Below, in pieces: positions 35,890 to 46,896 of a stretch of 64,000 nt of DNA (positions within the stretch are counted from its first letter, which is position 1; the number at the start of each line of letters is the position of its first letter). The stretch spans positions 27,162,769 to 27,226,768 of the forward strand of contig CM043971.1 of the NCBI GenBank assembly GCA_014529385.2, in the 5' to 3' direction. The notes beneath the pieces were generated by a model. The model was not told the origin of the DNA. It did not search any database and saw only the letters and a list, made by a program, of their open reading frames with translations. The position numbers and the translations under genes are program-made. Source of the stretch: Adiantum capillus-veneris. Taxonomy: Eukaryota; Streptophyta; Polypodiopsida; Polypodiales; Pteridaceae.

Positions 35890-36345
35890 ATCATCATTGT
35901 ATCAATGAAACAACATCATGGTATCACCAAGAATAACCATGGTATCAACGAAACAACATCATGGTATCACCGAGAATAACCATGGTATCAATGAAACATC
36001 ATCATGGTATCAACGAAAATCACCATGGAATCAACGAAATATCATCATGGAATCACCAAGAATAACCATGGTATCAACGAAAACAACATCATGGTATCAC
36101 CGAGAATAACCATGGTATCAACGAAACATCATCATAGTATTAACGAAAATCGCCATGGAATCAACGAAATATCATCATGGCATCACTAAGAATAACCATG
36201 GTATCAATGAAATATCATCATGGCAACACCGAGAATAACCATGGTATCAATGAAATATCATCATGGCAACACCGAGAATAACCATGGTATCAATGAAACA
36301 TCATCATGGTATCAACCAAAATCACCATGAACAAAGTACTAACAA
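35890..36345. repeat. ~43-bp tandem array in copy 1
   Basis: Alternating half-units ATGGTATCAACGAAACA and ATGGTATCACCGAGAATA repeated about ten times. Confidence 0.85.
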
Positions 36346-36599
36346 AACATCATTGTGGTACCATCAAAATCACTATGGTATCAATGAGAAATTATCAATA
36401 AAACGACATAAACTATATCTCTAGAAGAATAATTATACGAGAATTAATGAACGATTATATCATATAACAAAAGATCATGTACCAATAGTAGCTCGATAGA
36501 ATTTGGACGATCATCAACGGCTCGACTGAATCGGAACGATATGTAACTGGCTTCTGCAGCAAAGTTACATCAGTAACAAATATATGATTGATGAAGAAA

Positions 36600-37440
36600 A
36601 AAAAAAAATTGAAAAGTTTTCAATTATGAGAAAAATCAAAAGCAAAAAGTAAACTTTTGCTTTCAAACATGTACGCAGTCCGAGACGATAACCCAAAATG
36701 GGTGCAGAATTTAGAGAAACTTTCTTCTGCAAAGTTGTAGAAAATCAAAAAAAAAAAAAAAAACGAAAGTTGCTTTTCAGGCATGTATGCAGTCCGCCAA
36801 CGATAACTCAAAATCAGTACAGAATTTGGAAAACGTTTCTTCTGCCAAGTTGTAGACCACATCAATTCCAATACCGATTTCGGCTAGTTTCTGCAAAATC
36901 GTTTTCAATCAGAAGAGAAATCAAAAAACAAAAAAGCGAAGTTTCTTTTTACGCATGTACGCAGTCTGCGAACGATAACTCAAAATCCATGCAGAATTTG
37001 AAAAAACTTTGTTCTGCAAAGTTGTAAACCACATCGATTCCGATCCCTCAATTGAATAGTTTCTGCAAAATCATTTTCAATTAGCAGAGAAATCAAAAAC
37101 ACAAAACGAAACTTGCTTTTCGGAGATGTACGCAGTCCGCGAACGATAACTCAACATTGGTGCAGAATTTGAAAACACTTTCTTCTGCAAAGTTGTAGAC
37201 CACATCGATTTCGGTCCCTTACTCAGATAGTTTCTGCAAAATCGTTTTCAATTAGCAGAAAAATGAAAACCAAAAAGCGAAACTTGCTTCTCAGGTATAT
37301 ACGCAGTCCGCAAACGATAACTCAAAATCGGTGCAGAATTTGAAAAAACTTCCTTCTGCAAAGTTGTAGACCACATCGATTCCGGTTCCTCCCAAGGGTA
37401 GTTTCTGCAGAATCGGATTTGATTAGGAGAAAAATTGAAA
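36600..37440. repeat. ~170-bp tandem array in copy 1
   Basis: Five units with CGCAGTCCGCGAACGATAA, CTGCAAAGTTGTAGACCAC and TAGTTTCTGCAAAATCG; later units are spaced 171-172 bases. Confidence 0.85.
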
Positions 37441-37450
37441 ACAAAAACGT

Positions 37451-37465
37451 ACTGCTCTGATACCA
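37451..37465 (-). other. Primer-binding site of copy 1
   Basis: Minus strand TGGTATCAGAGCAGT, immediately next to the LTR end at 37,466. Confidence 0.85.
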
Positions 37466-37607
37466 TGTTGAGAGAGAAGGAGAGAGCACAGAAATAGAAC
37501 CCCAAAGTGTGTAGAATACACACATGATATGTTGTATATATAGAGGGGACCTGGGTGCCATATATAGAGAAGCCATATATTGAGTAGCTTCACATATAAG
37601 CTCAACA
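37466..37607 (-). repeat. LTR of copy 1 (5' LTR in element sense)
   Basis: 142 bp. Few differences from the other LTR (for example GATATGTTGTATATA against GAGATGTTGTATTTA). Confidence 0.9.
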
Positions 37608-38455
37608 ATGTTTAGTACCATGGACGGTTTGGGGTAGAGGTCCACCACTTGTCTAGTCTGTTGTCCATTGTGTTATGGAGGTTTTAGGACTAGATGGTTC
37701 CACTTGTCGAAGCTAGCTCTATTGAAAATTAACACCTCTATTATTTGAAGGTCAATGTGTGAATGGAGTGTAGCTACTAGGCTTACAACCATGGATGGTT
37801 TGGGAGAGAGGTCCACTATCTTTCCAACCTACTATCCATTGTGTTCTTGAGGTTTTAGCCTAGGTTGGTTTGAAGATCCACCACCTGTCCAAGCTAGATC
37901 TATTGAACAAAGATATGTCTATTCTTTCAAATTCAATGTGTGAATGGAGTGTAGCTACTTTGTTTACTACCATGGATGGTTGGAGGAAAAGGTCCACCAC
38001 CCTTCCACCCTACTATCCATTTCTTTATGGAGGTTTTAGCCCAGGATTGTTTGAAGGTCCACCATCTATTCAAGCTAGCTCCATTGAAAGAATTTATCTC
38101 TATTATTTCAAAGTAAATGTGTGAATGGAGTGTAGCTACTTTGCTTACTACCATGGATGGTTTGGGGTAGAGTTCAACCACTTGTCCAACCTACTATCCA
38201 TTGTTTTATGGAGGCTTTAGCACAAGGTGGTTCCGAGCTAGCTCTATTGAAAGAAGCTATCTCTATTATTTGAAGGTCAATGTGTGAATGGAGTGTAGAT
38301 ACTATGATTATTACCATAGATAGTATGGGGCAGAGGTCCACCACTTGTCCAACCTACTATCCATTGTGTTATGGAGGTTTTAGCCCAAGGTGGTGTGAAG
38401 GTGGACCACCTATTCAAGCTATCTCTATTAATTCAAGGTCAATGTGTGAATTTTT
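37608..38455 (+). repeat. Satellite array, third block
   Basis: Last satellite units, ending after AATGTGTGAATT near 38,455. Confidence 0.9.
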
Positions 38456-38655
38456 TGTGTCTCCTAGATCCACCACTTGGCCATTCTAAACATGTCTTAA
38501 AGTTAGGTGCATTCAACACTTGGCTATCATAACACTTGTAATTTTACACGATGTTTGTGGGACGAGTAGATCCGAGATCCACCACTTGGACATTTAGACT
38601 AAGAATTGGGAAGTAGGTGCATCAAGGATCCACCACTTGGCCATTATAACAAAGA
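38456..38655. repeat. Short degenerate GATCCACCACTTGG repeats
   Basis: Four spaced copies of AGATCCACCACTTGG(CC/AC)ATT with AGGTGCAT. They share GGTCCACCACTTG-like sequence with the satellite but not its unit. Confidence 0.6.
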
Positions 38656-39166
38656 CTTGAATTGTGAATCCAATGGAGACATACTCCTTCCTCTCCTCAT
38701 CGGTTAACTCTTCTGAGAGTATCCGTTGTAATTTCTCTGCATCCTCTAAGGATTGCGTACCTGCTGGTTCCTCTTGCTTTGTCGGGGGTGTTTCAGACTA
38801 TGTCAATCTTTTTGGGTCTTTGAGGATGACCCCCATCACTTTGATGCTACTATCACTCTCTTTAGTTGTTTTTGTCTCTTCTCTTGAGGTAGATGAATAG
38901 TCACTGGTGGACTCATCTTCTGAAGCCTCCAAGATCATGTTGCGTTGCTTCCCAATTCTCATGTCATAGAATATGGACTTCCCTTTAGCATTCTCCATAT
39001 GAATCACATCGGTGCTCTAGTCTTGCTTAGCTTCCATAGCCATGAGCCAAGGTCTCCCAAGAATGATAGGGTAGCCCTCCCCTTTTTGTGCCATGACAAA
39101 AATGTCTACCTCCACTTATTTATTGAATGCTTTCACTTTGACCGCATTTACAATGCCTACGCATTT
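38656..39166 (-). pseudogene. Inverted protease segment of Tat-like element B
   Basis: The minus strand matches the plus strand of element A at about 8340-8790: MIHMENAKGKSIFYDMRIGK, STSDYSSTSREETKTT, VILKDPKRLT. It ends abruptly at about 39,166, where plus-strand RT-proximal sequence (GGGGTAATCCAACAAGAGGC) begins. This is an inversion or ectopic junction within element B. Confidence 0.85.
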
Positions 39167-40030
39167 CACTCTACTTGGGGTAATCCAACAAGAGGCACTA
39201 CACAAAGAAGTGAGGAGTTTGCTACAGGCAGGTTTCATCTATCCTGTTGAAGACTCAGAATGGGTCTCTCTAGTAGTAGTCACACCAAAGAAGAATGGCA
39301 AGTGGAGAGTCTGTGTGGATTATAAACCTCTCAATGCATCCACAAAAAGGGATCACTTTCCCCTCCCATTCCAAGATGAAATTCTCAATGAAGTGGCGGG
39401 TCATGAACGCTACACAGTATGTGATGGCTACTCAGGATACTTCCAAATTAGCATTGCGGAAGAGTACCAGAAGAAGACAAACTTCATCACACCTTGGGGA
39501 TGCTTTGCTTATAGAGTGATGCCTTTTGGCCTCACCAACGCTCCAGCCACATTTTAGTGCCATGTCACCTTTGTTTTCCAACCTTAATTTGGAACGTAAA
39601 TACGGGTCTTCATAGATGATTTTTGCATCTATAGTTCACGAGCCCTCCATTTAACCAAAGTCTATGATGGCTTTACTAGGTTGCAAACCTTGTTTGGCCA
39701 GCTCAACGTGGATAAGTGTCACATTGGTGACAGCAAAGTCACTCTCCTTGGCCATGTAATTTCAGCAAAAGGCATTGAGGTTGACCCTAGCAAGATTCAA
39801 GATCTGGTATCATTGTCATCACCCACCATCGCTAAGGAGTTGGTTTCTTTCCTTTAGAAGGTAAGATACTTAAGCAGGTTCATTCACTTTCTATCTCAAG
39901 TGGTTCTCCCTCTACAACAAGTCGCCCAGAGGGACGTCTTCTCATGTAGTGAAGAAAACGAGCAGTAATTTATCGAGGTGAAGCAAATCCTAGCCACGCT
40001 TCCCACCATTTCACCCCCCAAGTGGGATGA
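39167..40030 (+). pseudogene. Reverse transcriptase of element B
   Basis: GFIYPVEDSEWVSLVVVTPK and KWRVCVDYKPLNAS, followed by FITPWGCFAYRVMPFGLTNA, then a TAG near 39,556, and after it VFIDDFCIYSSRALHLTKVY with the catalytic DD. LNVDKCHIGDSKVTLLGHVI follows, ending LLSQVVLPLQQVAQRDVF. The first two-thirds are open; the second part has scattered stops. Confidence 0.85.
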
Positions 40031-40040
40031 GCCATTTTAA

Positions 40041-40508
40041 GTGAACCCCAGTGTAGGAAATGATACACTCGGAGCCGTGCTAATGCAAAAGGACCCCCAA
40101 ACATCTTTCATGCGTCCTATCTACTTCTCTAGTCGTGTCATTACCCCATCAGAAAAGGGATTCACCGAAGTAGAACACATGGTTCTTGCACTAATGTTTG
40201 CTACCACAAAGTTTCGCTCCTACCTTCTGCCTAGACCCTTTGTAATTCTGACAATGGATGAGGTCTTTCCATATGTAATGTGACACATGGATGTCTCATC
40301 TAGGATCTCTAAATGGCTAGCTAGATTACAAGAGTTTGACTACACCATGCAAGTAGAAAACTCCACCAGGGCTAGTTTAGCGGGAATACTTACTCACCGC
40401 CATTATGAGAAGAATGTGAAGATCAACCCGGAAGCAAGTGAAGAGACACCAATGGAAGAAAGTCCTAAGCTACGAGGAGCTCACTCTCTTTTCTTTGACG
40501 GAGCATAG
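40041..40508 (+). pseudogene. Retroviral-type RNase H of element B
   Basis: NDTLGAVLMQKDP (first catalytic Asp region), RPIYFSSRVITPSEKGFTEV (E motif), then SRISKWLARLQEFDYTMQVE and NSTRASLAGIL before a linker. A TGA near 40,281 interrupts it. Confidence 0.75.
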
Positions 40509-40918
40509 TCATTTTCAATGAGCACCAGGAAAGGGTATTCTCCATTGGGCAATTATTACACTCCCATTCCAACAACAAAGCAAAGTATGCAGCTCTAATT
40601 CTTGGGTTGGAACAGTGTATTTCACGACAAATTCAGTTCCTAAATGTGTTTGGAGATACTTTGATTTTGATAAGGCAGATAAATGGTGGGATTTTAAAAA
40701 TCAGGTTTTACTTGCCCAACTACGCCAAGTTAAGGATCTTTGTATGGATGTTTGAAGCAGTGAAATTATTTCATGTCACTAGAACAGAAAACCAGGAGAC
40801 AGATGCTCTAGCCAAAGAAATAATACAAGACGTTTCCGTAGGAGCAATCAAACTGAAACTACCCCTCTTTCAAGGTAGTGATGCTATGCCTGATATCATC
40901 AGCTTTCTAGATACATGA
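40490..40918 (+). pseudogene. Second, archaeal-type RNase H of element B
   Basis: LFFDGA at 40,488-40,505, then a stop and AALILGLEQCISRQIQFLNV, FGDTLILIRQINGGI and FEAVKLFHVTRTENQETDAL-AKE. The D...E...D-L-V...N-x-x-AD-LA order is that of RNase HI. Its place between the first RNase H and integrase marks the Tat lineage. Confidence 0.75.
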
Positions 40919-42230
40919 GAATGTCCGAAAGGGTACACTAAAGGCCAAAAACAGTGGCTGGTAAGGAAGGCTACCAAATACCGCCTTGTAAATGACCACT
41001 TGTATTGCAAGGGCCAGGATCAGATTCTCAGGCGACTGCCCACCTCCAGTGAGATCACATAGATAATTTCAAGTTGCCATGATGGCGTCTGCGGTGGTCA
41101 TTTTGCTCTAGATATCACCAGTAGGAAGATTCTACAAGTAGGATACTCTTGGCCTAGTTTGAACAGGGATGTACACCATTGGTGTAAAACATGCAAGGCT
41201 TTTCAAGTGGCTAGTGATCGCACACTAACCTATGAGCCACAGACTCCTATCATCTCGTATGGTCCGTTTGAGAAATGGGGAATAGATGCAATTGGTCCTT
41301 TACCAAGGGCCCAATCAAGTAAACTATACATTATAGTGGGTGTAGATTACATGACCCGATCGGCAGAAGCAACAACCACCACCCACATAACAGCCCAAGA
41401 GGTAGAAAAGTTTATTTTTGAGAACATTTGTTGCCGTTTTGGCACCCCTCTAGAGATAATATCAGATAGGGGACCAGGTTTCAGAGGTGATCTGGTGGGA
41501 GAACTGATGAAAAAGTTAGGCATCACACGCCGACATTCCACACCATACTATCCAGAGTGTAGTGGTCTAGTAGAAAAGGTAAACAGAATGATCTGCAAAA
41601 TCATCACAAAGCAGGTGAACAAACACACGGGTGACTTGGATAAACATCTCATGGCCACTCTATGGGCCTACCCAATGACATTCTGAACATCATTAGGTTT
41701 CACCCCTTTCCATCTAGTTTATGGGAAGGAGGCAATTCTACCCATTGAAGTACAGATAGCCAGCTTACGAGTCATGGCTAGCCAAATACAATGCCCAATT
41801 GTAAATCTTTGAAACCACATCCTAAATCTGGAGTGGCTCCAACTAGATAGGGAAGAAGCAATCAATCACTATGCAGCGCAGGCAGAACGATGCTGACTCA
41901 CCTTCAATCAAGGGCTTAAGGGAAAGGGCCTAGAAAAGGGCATGTTGGTGCTCAGATATGACAACAGGTTTGACACCAGAAAAGACAAGAAATTTCAACC
42001 CCGATGAGAAGAACCATTCATTGTCAAAAAGCGCTATGACAATGGCAGCTACTACAAGCTGATGGGAGAATTCACAAGACCAGAGTCAATGGATGGAGAC
42101 TGAAAAGGTATTTTGCTAGGTTTGATCGAGAGTTCATGATAGAAATTCTAGAAGAGGGAGAACCCTCTAATTCCACAAGTAAAGATGCAGAGGAAAGGCT
42201 AGAAGCATGAATGCCTCTAGCCAGATGGGA
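40919..42230 (+). pseudogene. Integrase of element B
   Basis: HHCC finger: H-DGVCGGH...HHWCKTC (about 41,070-41,200). Catalytic core in the open frame 41,159-41,686: GIDAIGPLP (D), SDRGPGFRGD (D), and GLVEKVNRM (E). Then WAYPMTF, a TGA, FTPFHLVYGKEAILPIEV, QLDREEAINHYAAQAERC and KFQPR. Stops split the tail. Confidence 0.85.
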
Positions 42231-42748
42231 GGGCTAATGATGGTTGGTTTTTGAAATTGTGACAGTGAGAACCACACCCTAAGGAAGGGAAGGCTTATTA
42301 CCAAAAAAAAGAAAAAGAAGCTCTTTATCATTCACCAGCCCCCCTCTAAGCTTAACCACTAACGAGGCACCACCAGTTTGGCCACATCTCTCCATTATCG
42401 CCAGAAGACAAAAATCTCTCTCTCCTACTGCTCAGCTCCGCCAATATTCTCTCTCTCCTACTCTACCGCTACATCACCCAGCCCGATAGGCGCATAAAAC
42501 ACTGGTGCCTTTGTCACACCCTCCGACAGGTTGCCACAGATATTGTATATACCCTTTCTCTCTCTTCCAAATATTCTCCCTCTCTCTCTCTTTGCTCGTC
42601 CACACCCCAACCCCAACAGGCCGCTACATTATGCTCTCCCCTCCCCTCGTCCACATTCCCTTCAGCCTTATACCCCCCCCTTTGTTTCTTCCCTAACCGT
42701 GGTGTACCATCTCATATCCCACCCCTCCCCTACCTTCACCTAGCTTTA

Positions 42749-42795
<47 letters not shown>

Positions 42796-42837
42796 TGGGA
42801 GCAGCCCCGCAAACCTTAGGGGAAGCCACACTCTCTT

Positions 42838-42889
<52 letters not shown>
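42749..42889. repeat. (CT)n microsatellites in LTR B
   Basis: Two CT runs (about 42,751-42,793 and 42,841-42,887). Confidence 0.95.
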
Positions 42890-42890
<1 letters not shown>

Positions 42891-43007
42891 TGTCTACCCT
42901 CCCACCCTTATCCCCTCACCACCTCACTCTTTCTCTCCCTCCCTCTTATTCCCATGGTGGGAACCCGCCCTAGGGGGGACCTTATACCCTCCCTCTTAAC
43001 ATATCCC

Positions 43008-43038
<31 letters not shown>

Positions 43039-43983
43039 CCTCTCGTTGACTATGCTCAAACCCCCTCCCCCCCGCCCCCCGATTTTTTGCTCTCTCTCCC
43101 CGGCCCTCGCGGGCGCTGTGAACATCCACCACACACACACTCCACCCCCTCCCCCTATCCTCTCACCGCCCCCCTTTCCACACCCTCTCCCTCTCTCCCT
43201 CGCGCTCTGCGCTCACATGCCGCAGGTGGCCCCGCTCTGTGTCGTGCCCTCCCTCTGCAGCCAGTGAAGGAGCAAGGACACACACACACACACACACACA
43301 CACACTATCACACACACACCTCCCCCTCACCCCCTCTCTCCCCTCCGCCTCTGCGTTGCACACAGAGCTGCCGAAAATAACATTTTTATTAAAAAAACTA
43401 TATATATATATATATATATACATACAATACCCACGCTCCCCGATTCCCACGCAAGAATATGCACACACACGTATACATATAATCACACACTATTACACAT
43501 ATGTAGACACATATACTCGCGCACCTATACATACACACACACACACAAAATTACAAAAAAATGGAGGATCTTACGACTACGACGACCTCAACAAAGGACG
43601 ATGACCCAGATCACGCGACACCGAAAACAAAAAGAACAAAGGTGCCGAAAGCATGCCTTGACCGACCCCGAAAAGACGTACGCACTACACCGATGCACCG
43701 ACAAGCTGTCATTCACCGGCATCATGCGACCACAACACCATTTTCTGTAAACCGTAGGTTGTTATCATTTTTCAGTTTTTCACCCAAGCCTTGTTAAAAT
43801 CCCCCACCTGTAAATTTTCCTCTCTCTAGGTGATGGTCACAAAGGCCCACCTAGAGGTTTTCATTTTAATAACTCCCAAGACAAAGAAAGGGTCAACCAC
43901 ACTGGGCCCACCACCTTGCTTTGTCTCCCTGATTAGCTTACCCTAATCAAGCCGGATTACCCTGATCTAAGCAGCCAAGCGCC

Positions 43984-43991
43984 TATAAAAG
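43984..43991 (+). promoter_or_regulatory. LTR TATA box (TATAAAAG)
   Basis: Same context as in both LTRs of A; it lies 20-30 bases before the G-tract. Confidence 0.6.
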
Positions 43992-44008
43992 GGCACTGAG
44001 AGGTCACT

Positions 44009-44042
<34 letters not shown>

Positions 44043-44569
44043 AACTCATGAGAGTTCAACACTTGGTAGATTTTTAGTGGGAGGAATTGACACCATTGGC
44101 ATCACAAGAGGGGGGATTTAGTGTAATGGTTTATTTTGGGAATTGCACCATGTGAAGGGAGCTACATCCACCTCTCGACTCCAATGGTCAATGCACACAC
44201 ACATACACATTCTTGGTAGCAAGTTTCACATCATCAAGTCATCTTTAGATAACGCACCAAGTAGATTCACCATCTCTTCTCCCTACCTCTCTATCACCAT
44301 GGTGTGCCACCTCGCCGGAAGGAAGGTCATTGTAAATACTGCAAGAAATAATTCTCCCTCACACCCCTGAGGGTTTCATCATTTGTTAATACTCTGTGTG
44401 TGTGTGTGTGTGTGTAAGTTCGCGGTGTTCACATCACCGTTGTCTGCGTCCTAGCCGCTCAAAGCTAGGTGGTGGCCCCTGTTCGCTTTACCGTGACCGG
44501 CTCGAGGCGTGCATCGACTCCTGGTGTTTTAGAGTCCGTTGGGGTTAGGGTATCACTTTGCTCCCGTCA

Positions 44570-44792
44570 GTGGCGGGAGGGGCGGTGATGTCGGAAGCTT
44601 TTGGGAGGCGATGGTGGCATGCAAATCCCAGGAGGCAACACCGATAGGGTGAGTAGTGATGACGTTGCCACCCGATGGAGGCCTATTCCCACGACCCTTG
44701 GAGGGGTCTTTTTGGAAAGCTAGGGGGCAGGCAATAGAGACCTTGCTAATGCCCCCTCTCCCGGTGCATGTGATGGAGAGCAGTCTCTCGGC

Positions 44793-44875
<83 letters not shown>

Positions 44876-45253
44876 AGCCCAAAGCTTGCCTAGCCCAAAG
44901 GGTCTGCCAGGTGTACAAGGAAAAGGAAAGGGGCCGTTTCAATGCCGGTGGAGCAAAGGCAAAGGCAAGAAGGGAGGCGAGGACTAAAAGATCAAATGAG
45001 GAGAGAGAAATAGAGAGAGGAGGCTGGTGGGGGATAGGTCAAGGAGAAGGCCGGACAGAGGTGGTCAAGGGGAAAATGAAAGAGCACTGAAAAATAGGCC
45101 TTCCAAAGGGGTAGAAAATGAAGGAAAAAATAAACATTAAAAAAAGTGCCTAGGGGCAACAGAGACATGGCTAATGCCCCCCCCCCATACACACACCCCA
45201 AGTGAAAAGAAAGAGAAAGGGGACAGATGAGAGTAAAGCGGCTACCCCTTCCA
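44570..45253 (+). repeat. 5' LTR remnant of element C
   Basis: Matches the last ~800 bases of the right LTR; contains (AG)n at 44,796-44,873. Confidence 0.75.
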
Positions 45254-45278
45254 AGAGCCGATATACTTTGAGAGCAGG

Positions 45279-46165
45279 GTGATTAGCTCAGGAGAGGCTA
45301 CCTACACCAAAGGAGCAATGGGTGGTGGCTTTGGTCTTCGCTTGCAGGAAGTTCACGGTGCATTTAATTGTGCGCTAGTTTTTTTGTTGACAGCTAACAA
45401 TCCATTTCCAAAGGTAGTGCTACATTTGAAGCCAGGGAGGAGGATTATGAAGTGGGTGTTGGAGCTACAAGAGTTCGAGTTTGAGTTCAAGGTAGATCAA
45501 ACAAGTCGGTCCCACTTGACGAACATTCTTGTCAACAAGGCAGTTGATTTTCCAGCCTATCCAAGGGTGGTGTGAGATGAAGCTAAGGAGGAGCCTAATT
45601 TAGAGAATGCTTTGACAATGTGGTTCGACAGAGCGTATCAAATGGTAGTACAGAAGGCAAGAGGAGGTGTGGTGATACACGATCCACACGGCAAAGCTAT
45701 ATTTTCAAAGGGGTATGATATGGAGGATTTCCACACCAATAACGAGGTGGAACTGTATCTCTTTCTACATTTAGGTTTAAAGTAGTGCATAGAGTTGGTA
45801 TTTCTAGATTGGTGGTGAAGGGAGATGCGTTGCTAGTCATCAAGCAACTGTTAGGTCAATGGCAGGTAAAATAGGATTCTTTGAAGCACTGGCTCTTTTC
45901 CATTAAGAAAATTCTAAAGTCTTTTGAAGAGGTCCAATTCAAGCATGTGATAAGAGAGCAGAACCAAGAGGTGGATCAGTTAGCAAGTAGCAAAGTGCAA
46001 GTGCATGTTGCAGGTCTATATGTAGCCCCGGCCACTTATGAAGATAGGGAGACTCTAAAGGAGATTGAAGGCTTTTTGAGTACAGGGCAGTCACCCAGAA
46101 GGTTTGTCCAAGTTGTAGAAGAGAAGAGTGGTCTAGAAGGCCCGCAAATTTACACTTGTAGGTGA
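45279..46165 (+). pseudogene. RNase H domains of element C
   Basis: KPGRRIMKWVLELQEFEFEF and KVDQTSRSHLTNIL mark the end of the retroviral-type RNase H. Then MWFDRAYQMVVQKARGGVVI, VVKGDALLVIKQLLGQWQV and KHVIREQNQEVDQLAS mark an archaeal-type RNase H, so the Tat-like layout is shared with B although the sequence is quite different. Stops occur near 45,575, 45,783 and 45,870. Confidence 0.7.
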
Positions 46166-46896
46166 AGATCTCATGAACTATGGGTTTGACGGAGTGCTTA
46201 GAAGGGTGCTGTACAAAGAAGAGATAGGTATGGTGCTAGAGAAATGCCATAAAAAAGTGGAAATCAAGGAAAATACCAGGTTCTATTTTGAGTGCTTAGA
46301 GTAGGCTTTTGATGGCCTTCCAAAGTGAAGGACGTGCATTACTAGTGCAAGACATACCATGATTGTCAGACTATAGGTGAAAGACGATTGGTAGTGGAGT
46401 CACAAGGTGCCATCATCGCACAAAGTGCTTTTAATAAGTGGGGTCAGGATGCCATATGTCCTCTCCCAAAGTCTACAAGCGGTAAGAAGTACCTGATGGT
46501 AGCCATTGACTACCTTACAAGGTGGGTAAAGGCCAAAGCTGTGAAGGAAGTAAATGCAAATGTGGTAGTTCAGCTTGTGTTTGATAACATCTGTTTCCGA
46601 TTTGGTGTTCCATGGGTGTTAGTTTCTTATAGGGGTCAAGGGTTTAGAAGCAAGCTCATTAGTGCATTAGTGAAAAAGCTAAACATTCAACATCGATTTT
46701 CCTCACCTTGGGTCTAGTCGAGAGTGCTAATGGACGAATCATCAAAGTGTTAACTAAGTACGTGTATAAGCAGGAAGATGAGTGGGAAACAAATCTAGAG
46801 AAGTGTCCGTGCGCGTATATGACGTCATATAAAGTAGCGACACATTTCACTTCATTCGAGCTATTCTATGGTAAGGAGGTTGTATTGCCGGTGAGT
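46166..46896 (+). pseudogene. Integrase of element C
   Basis: WGQDAICPLP (first Asp), VAIDYLTRWVKAKAVKEV, NICFRFGVPWVLVSYRGQGF (usual SDxG position altered to SYRG), then VESANGRIIKVL (E) and FELFYGKEVVLPV. The frame is cut by a ~2.1-kb insertion at 46,897 and resumes at 49,015. Confidence 0.8.

Larger units (their letters stand above)
35081..37607 (-). mobile_element. Non-coding LTR element, copy 1
   Basis: Two 142-bp LTRs (35,081-35,222 and 37,466-37,607) start TGTTGAG and end CTCAACA and are nearly identical. The target-site duplication ATGTT flanks the element (35,076-35,080; 37,608-37,612). On the minus strand the primer-binding site TGGTATCAGAGCAGT follows the first LTR directly, and a purine tract (AGCGGGGG) precedes the second. 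So it is a retrotransposon in minus orientation, with the PBS resembling initiator-Met-tRNA sites. The inside has no gag or pol, only a ~43-bp and a ~170-bp tandem array. It is longer than usual TRIMs and shorter than LARDs. It must use enzymes of another element. Confidence 0.9.
39167..44569 (+). mobile_element. Tat-like Ty3/gypsy retrotransposon B (5'-deleted)
   Basis: Holds RT, RNase H, a second (archaeal-type) RNase H, integrase and the 3' LTR in order. gag and the 5' LTR are missing; the protease is present only as an inverted piece on its left. Closely related to element A in RT, integrase tail and LTR. The dual RNase H layout is that of the Tat/Ogre lineage. Confidence 0.8.
42238..44569 (+). 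repeat. 3' LTR of element B
   Basis: Starts after AGATGGGAGGGCTA (polypurine-like) and ends CTCCCGTCA, matching the 3' LTR of A and the 5' LTR remnant of A. Start position approximate. Contains CT tracts, CA repeats and a G-homopolymer of ~30 (44,012-44,040). Confidence 0.75.

Noticed and set aside
35890-36345. CRISPR-like regularly spaced repeats
   Set aside because: No unique spacers: the units are back-to-back tandem repeats inside a retrotransposon in a eukaryotic genome.
36698-37027. Open frames in the ~170-bp array
   Set aside because: Repetition of the array unit in both strands with stops in the other copy; not conserved as protein.
44012-44040. G-homopolymer as a possible G-quadruplex regulator
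   Set aside because: It is present in each LTR copy with very different lengths (about 9-30), so slippage or assembly noise is as likely as function.
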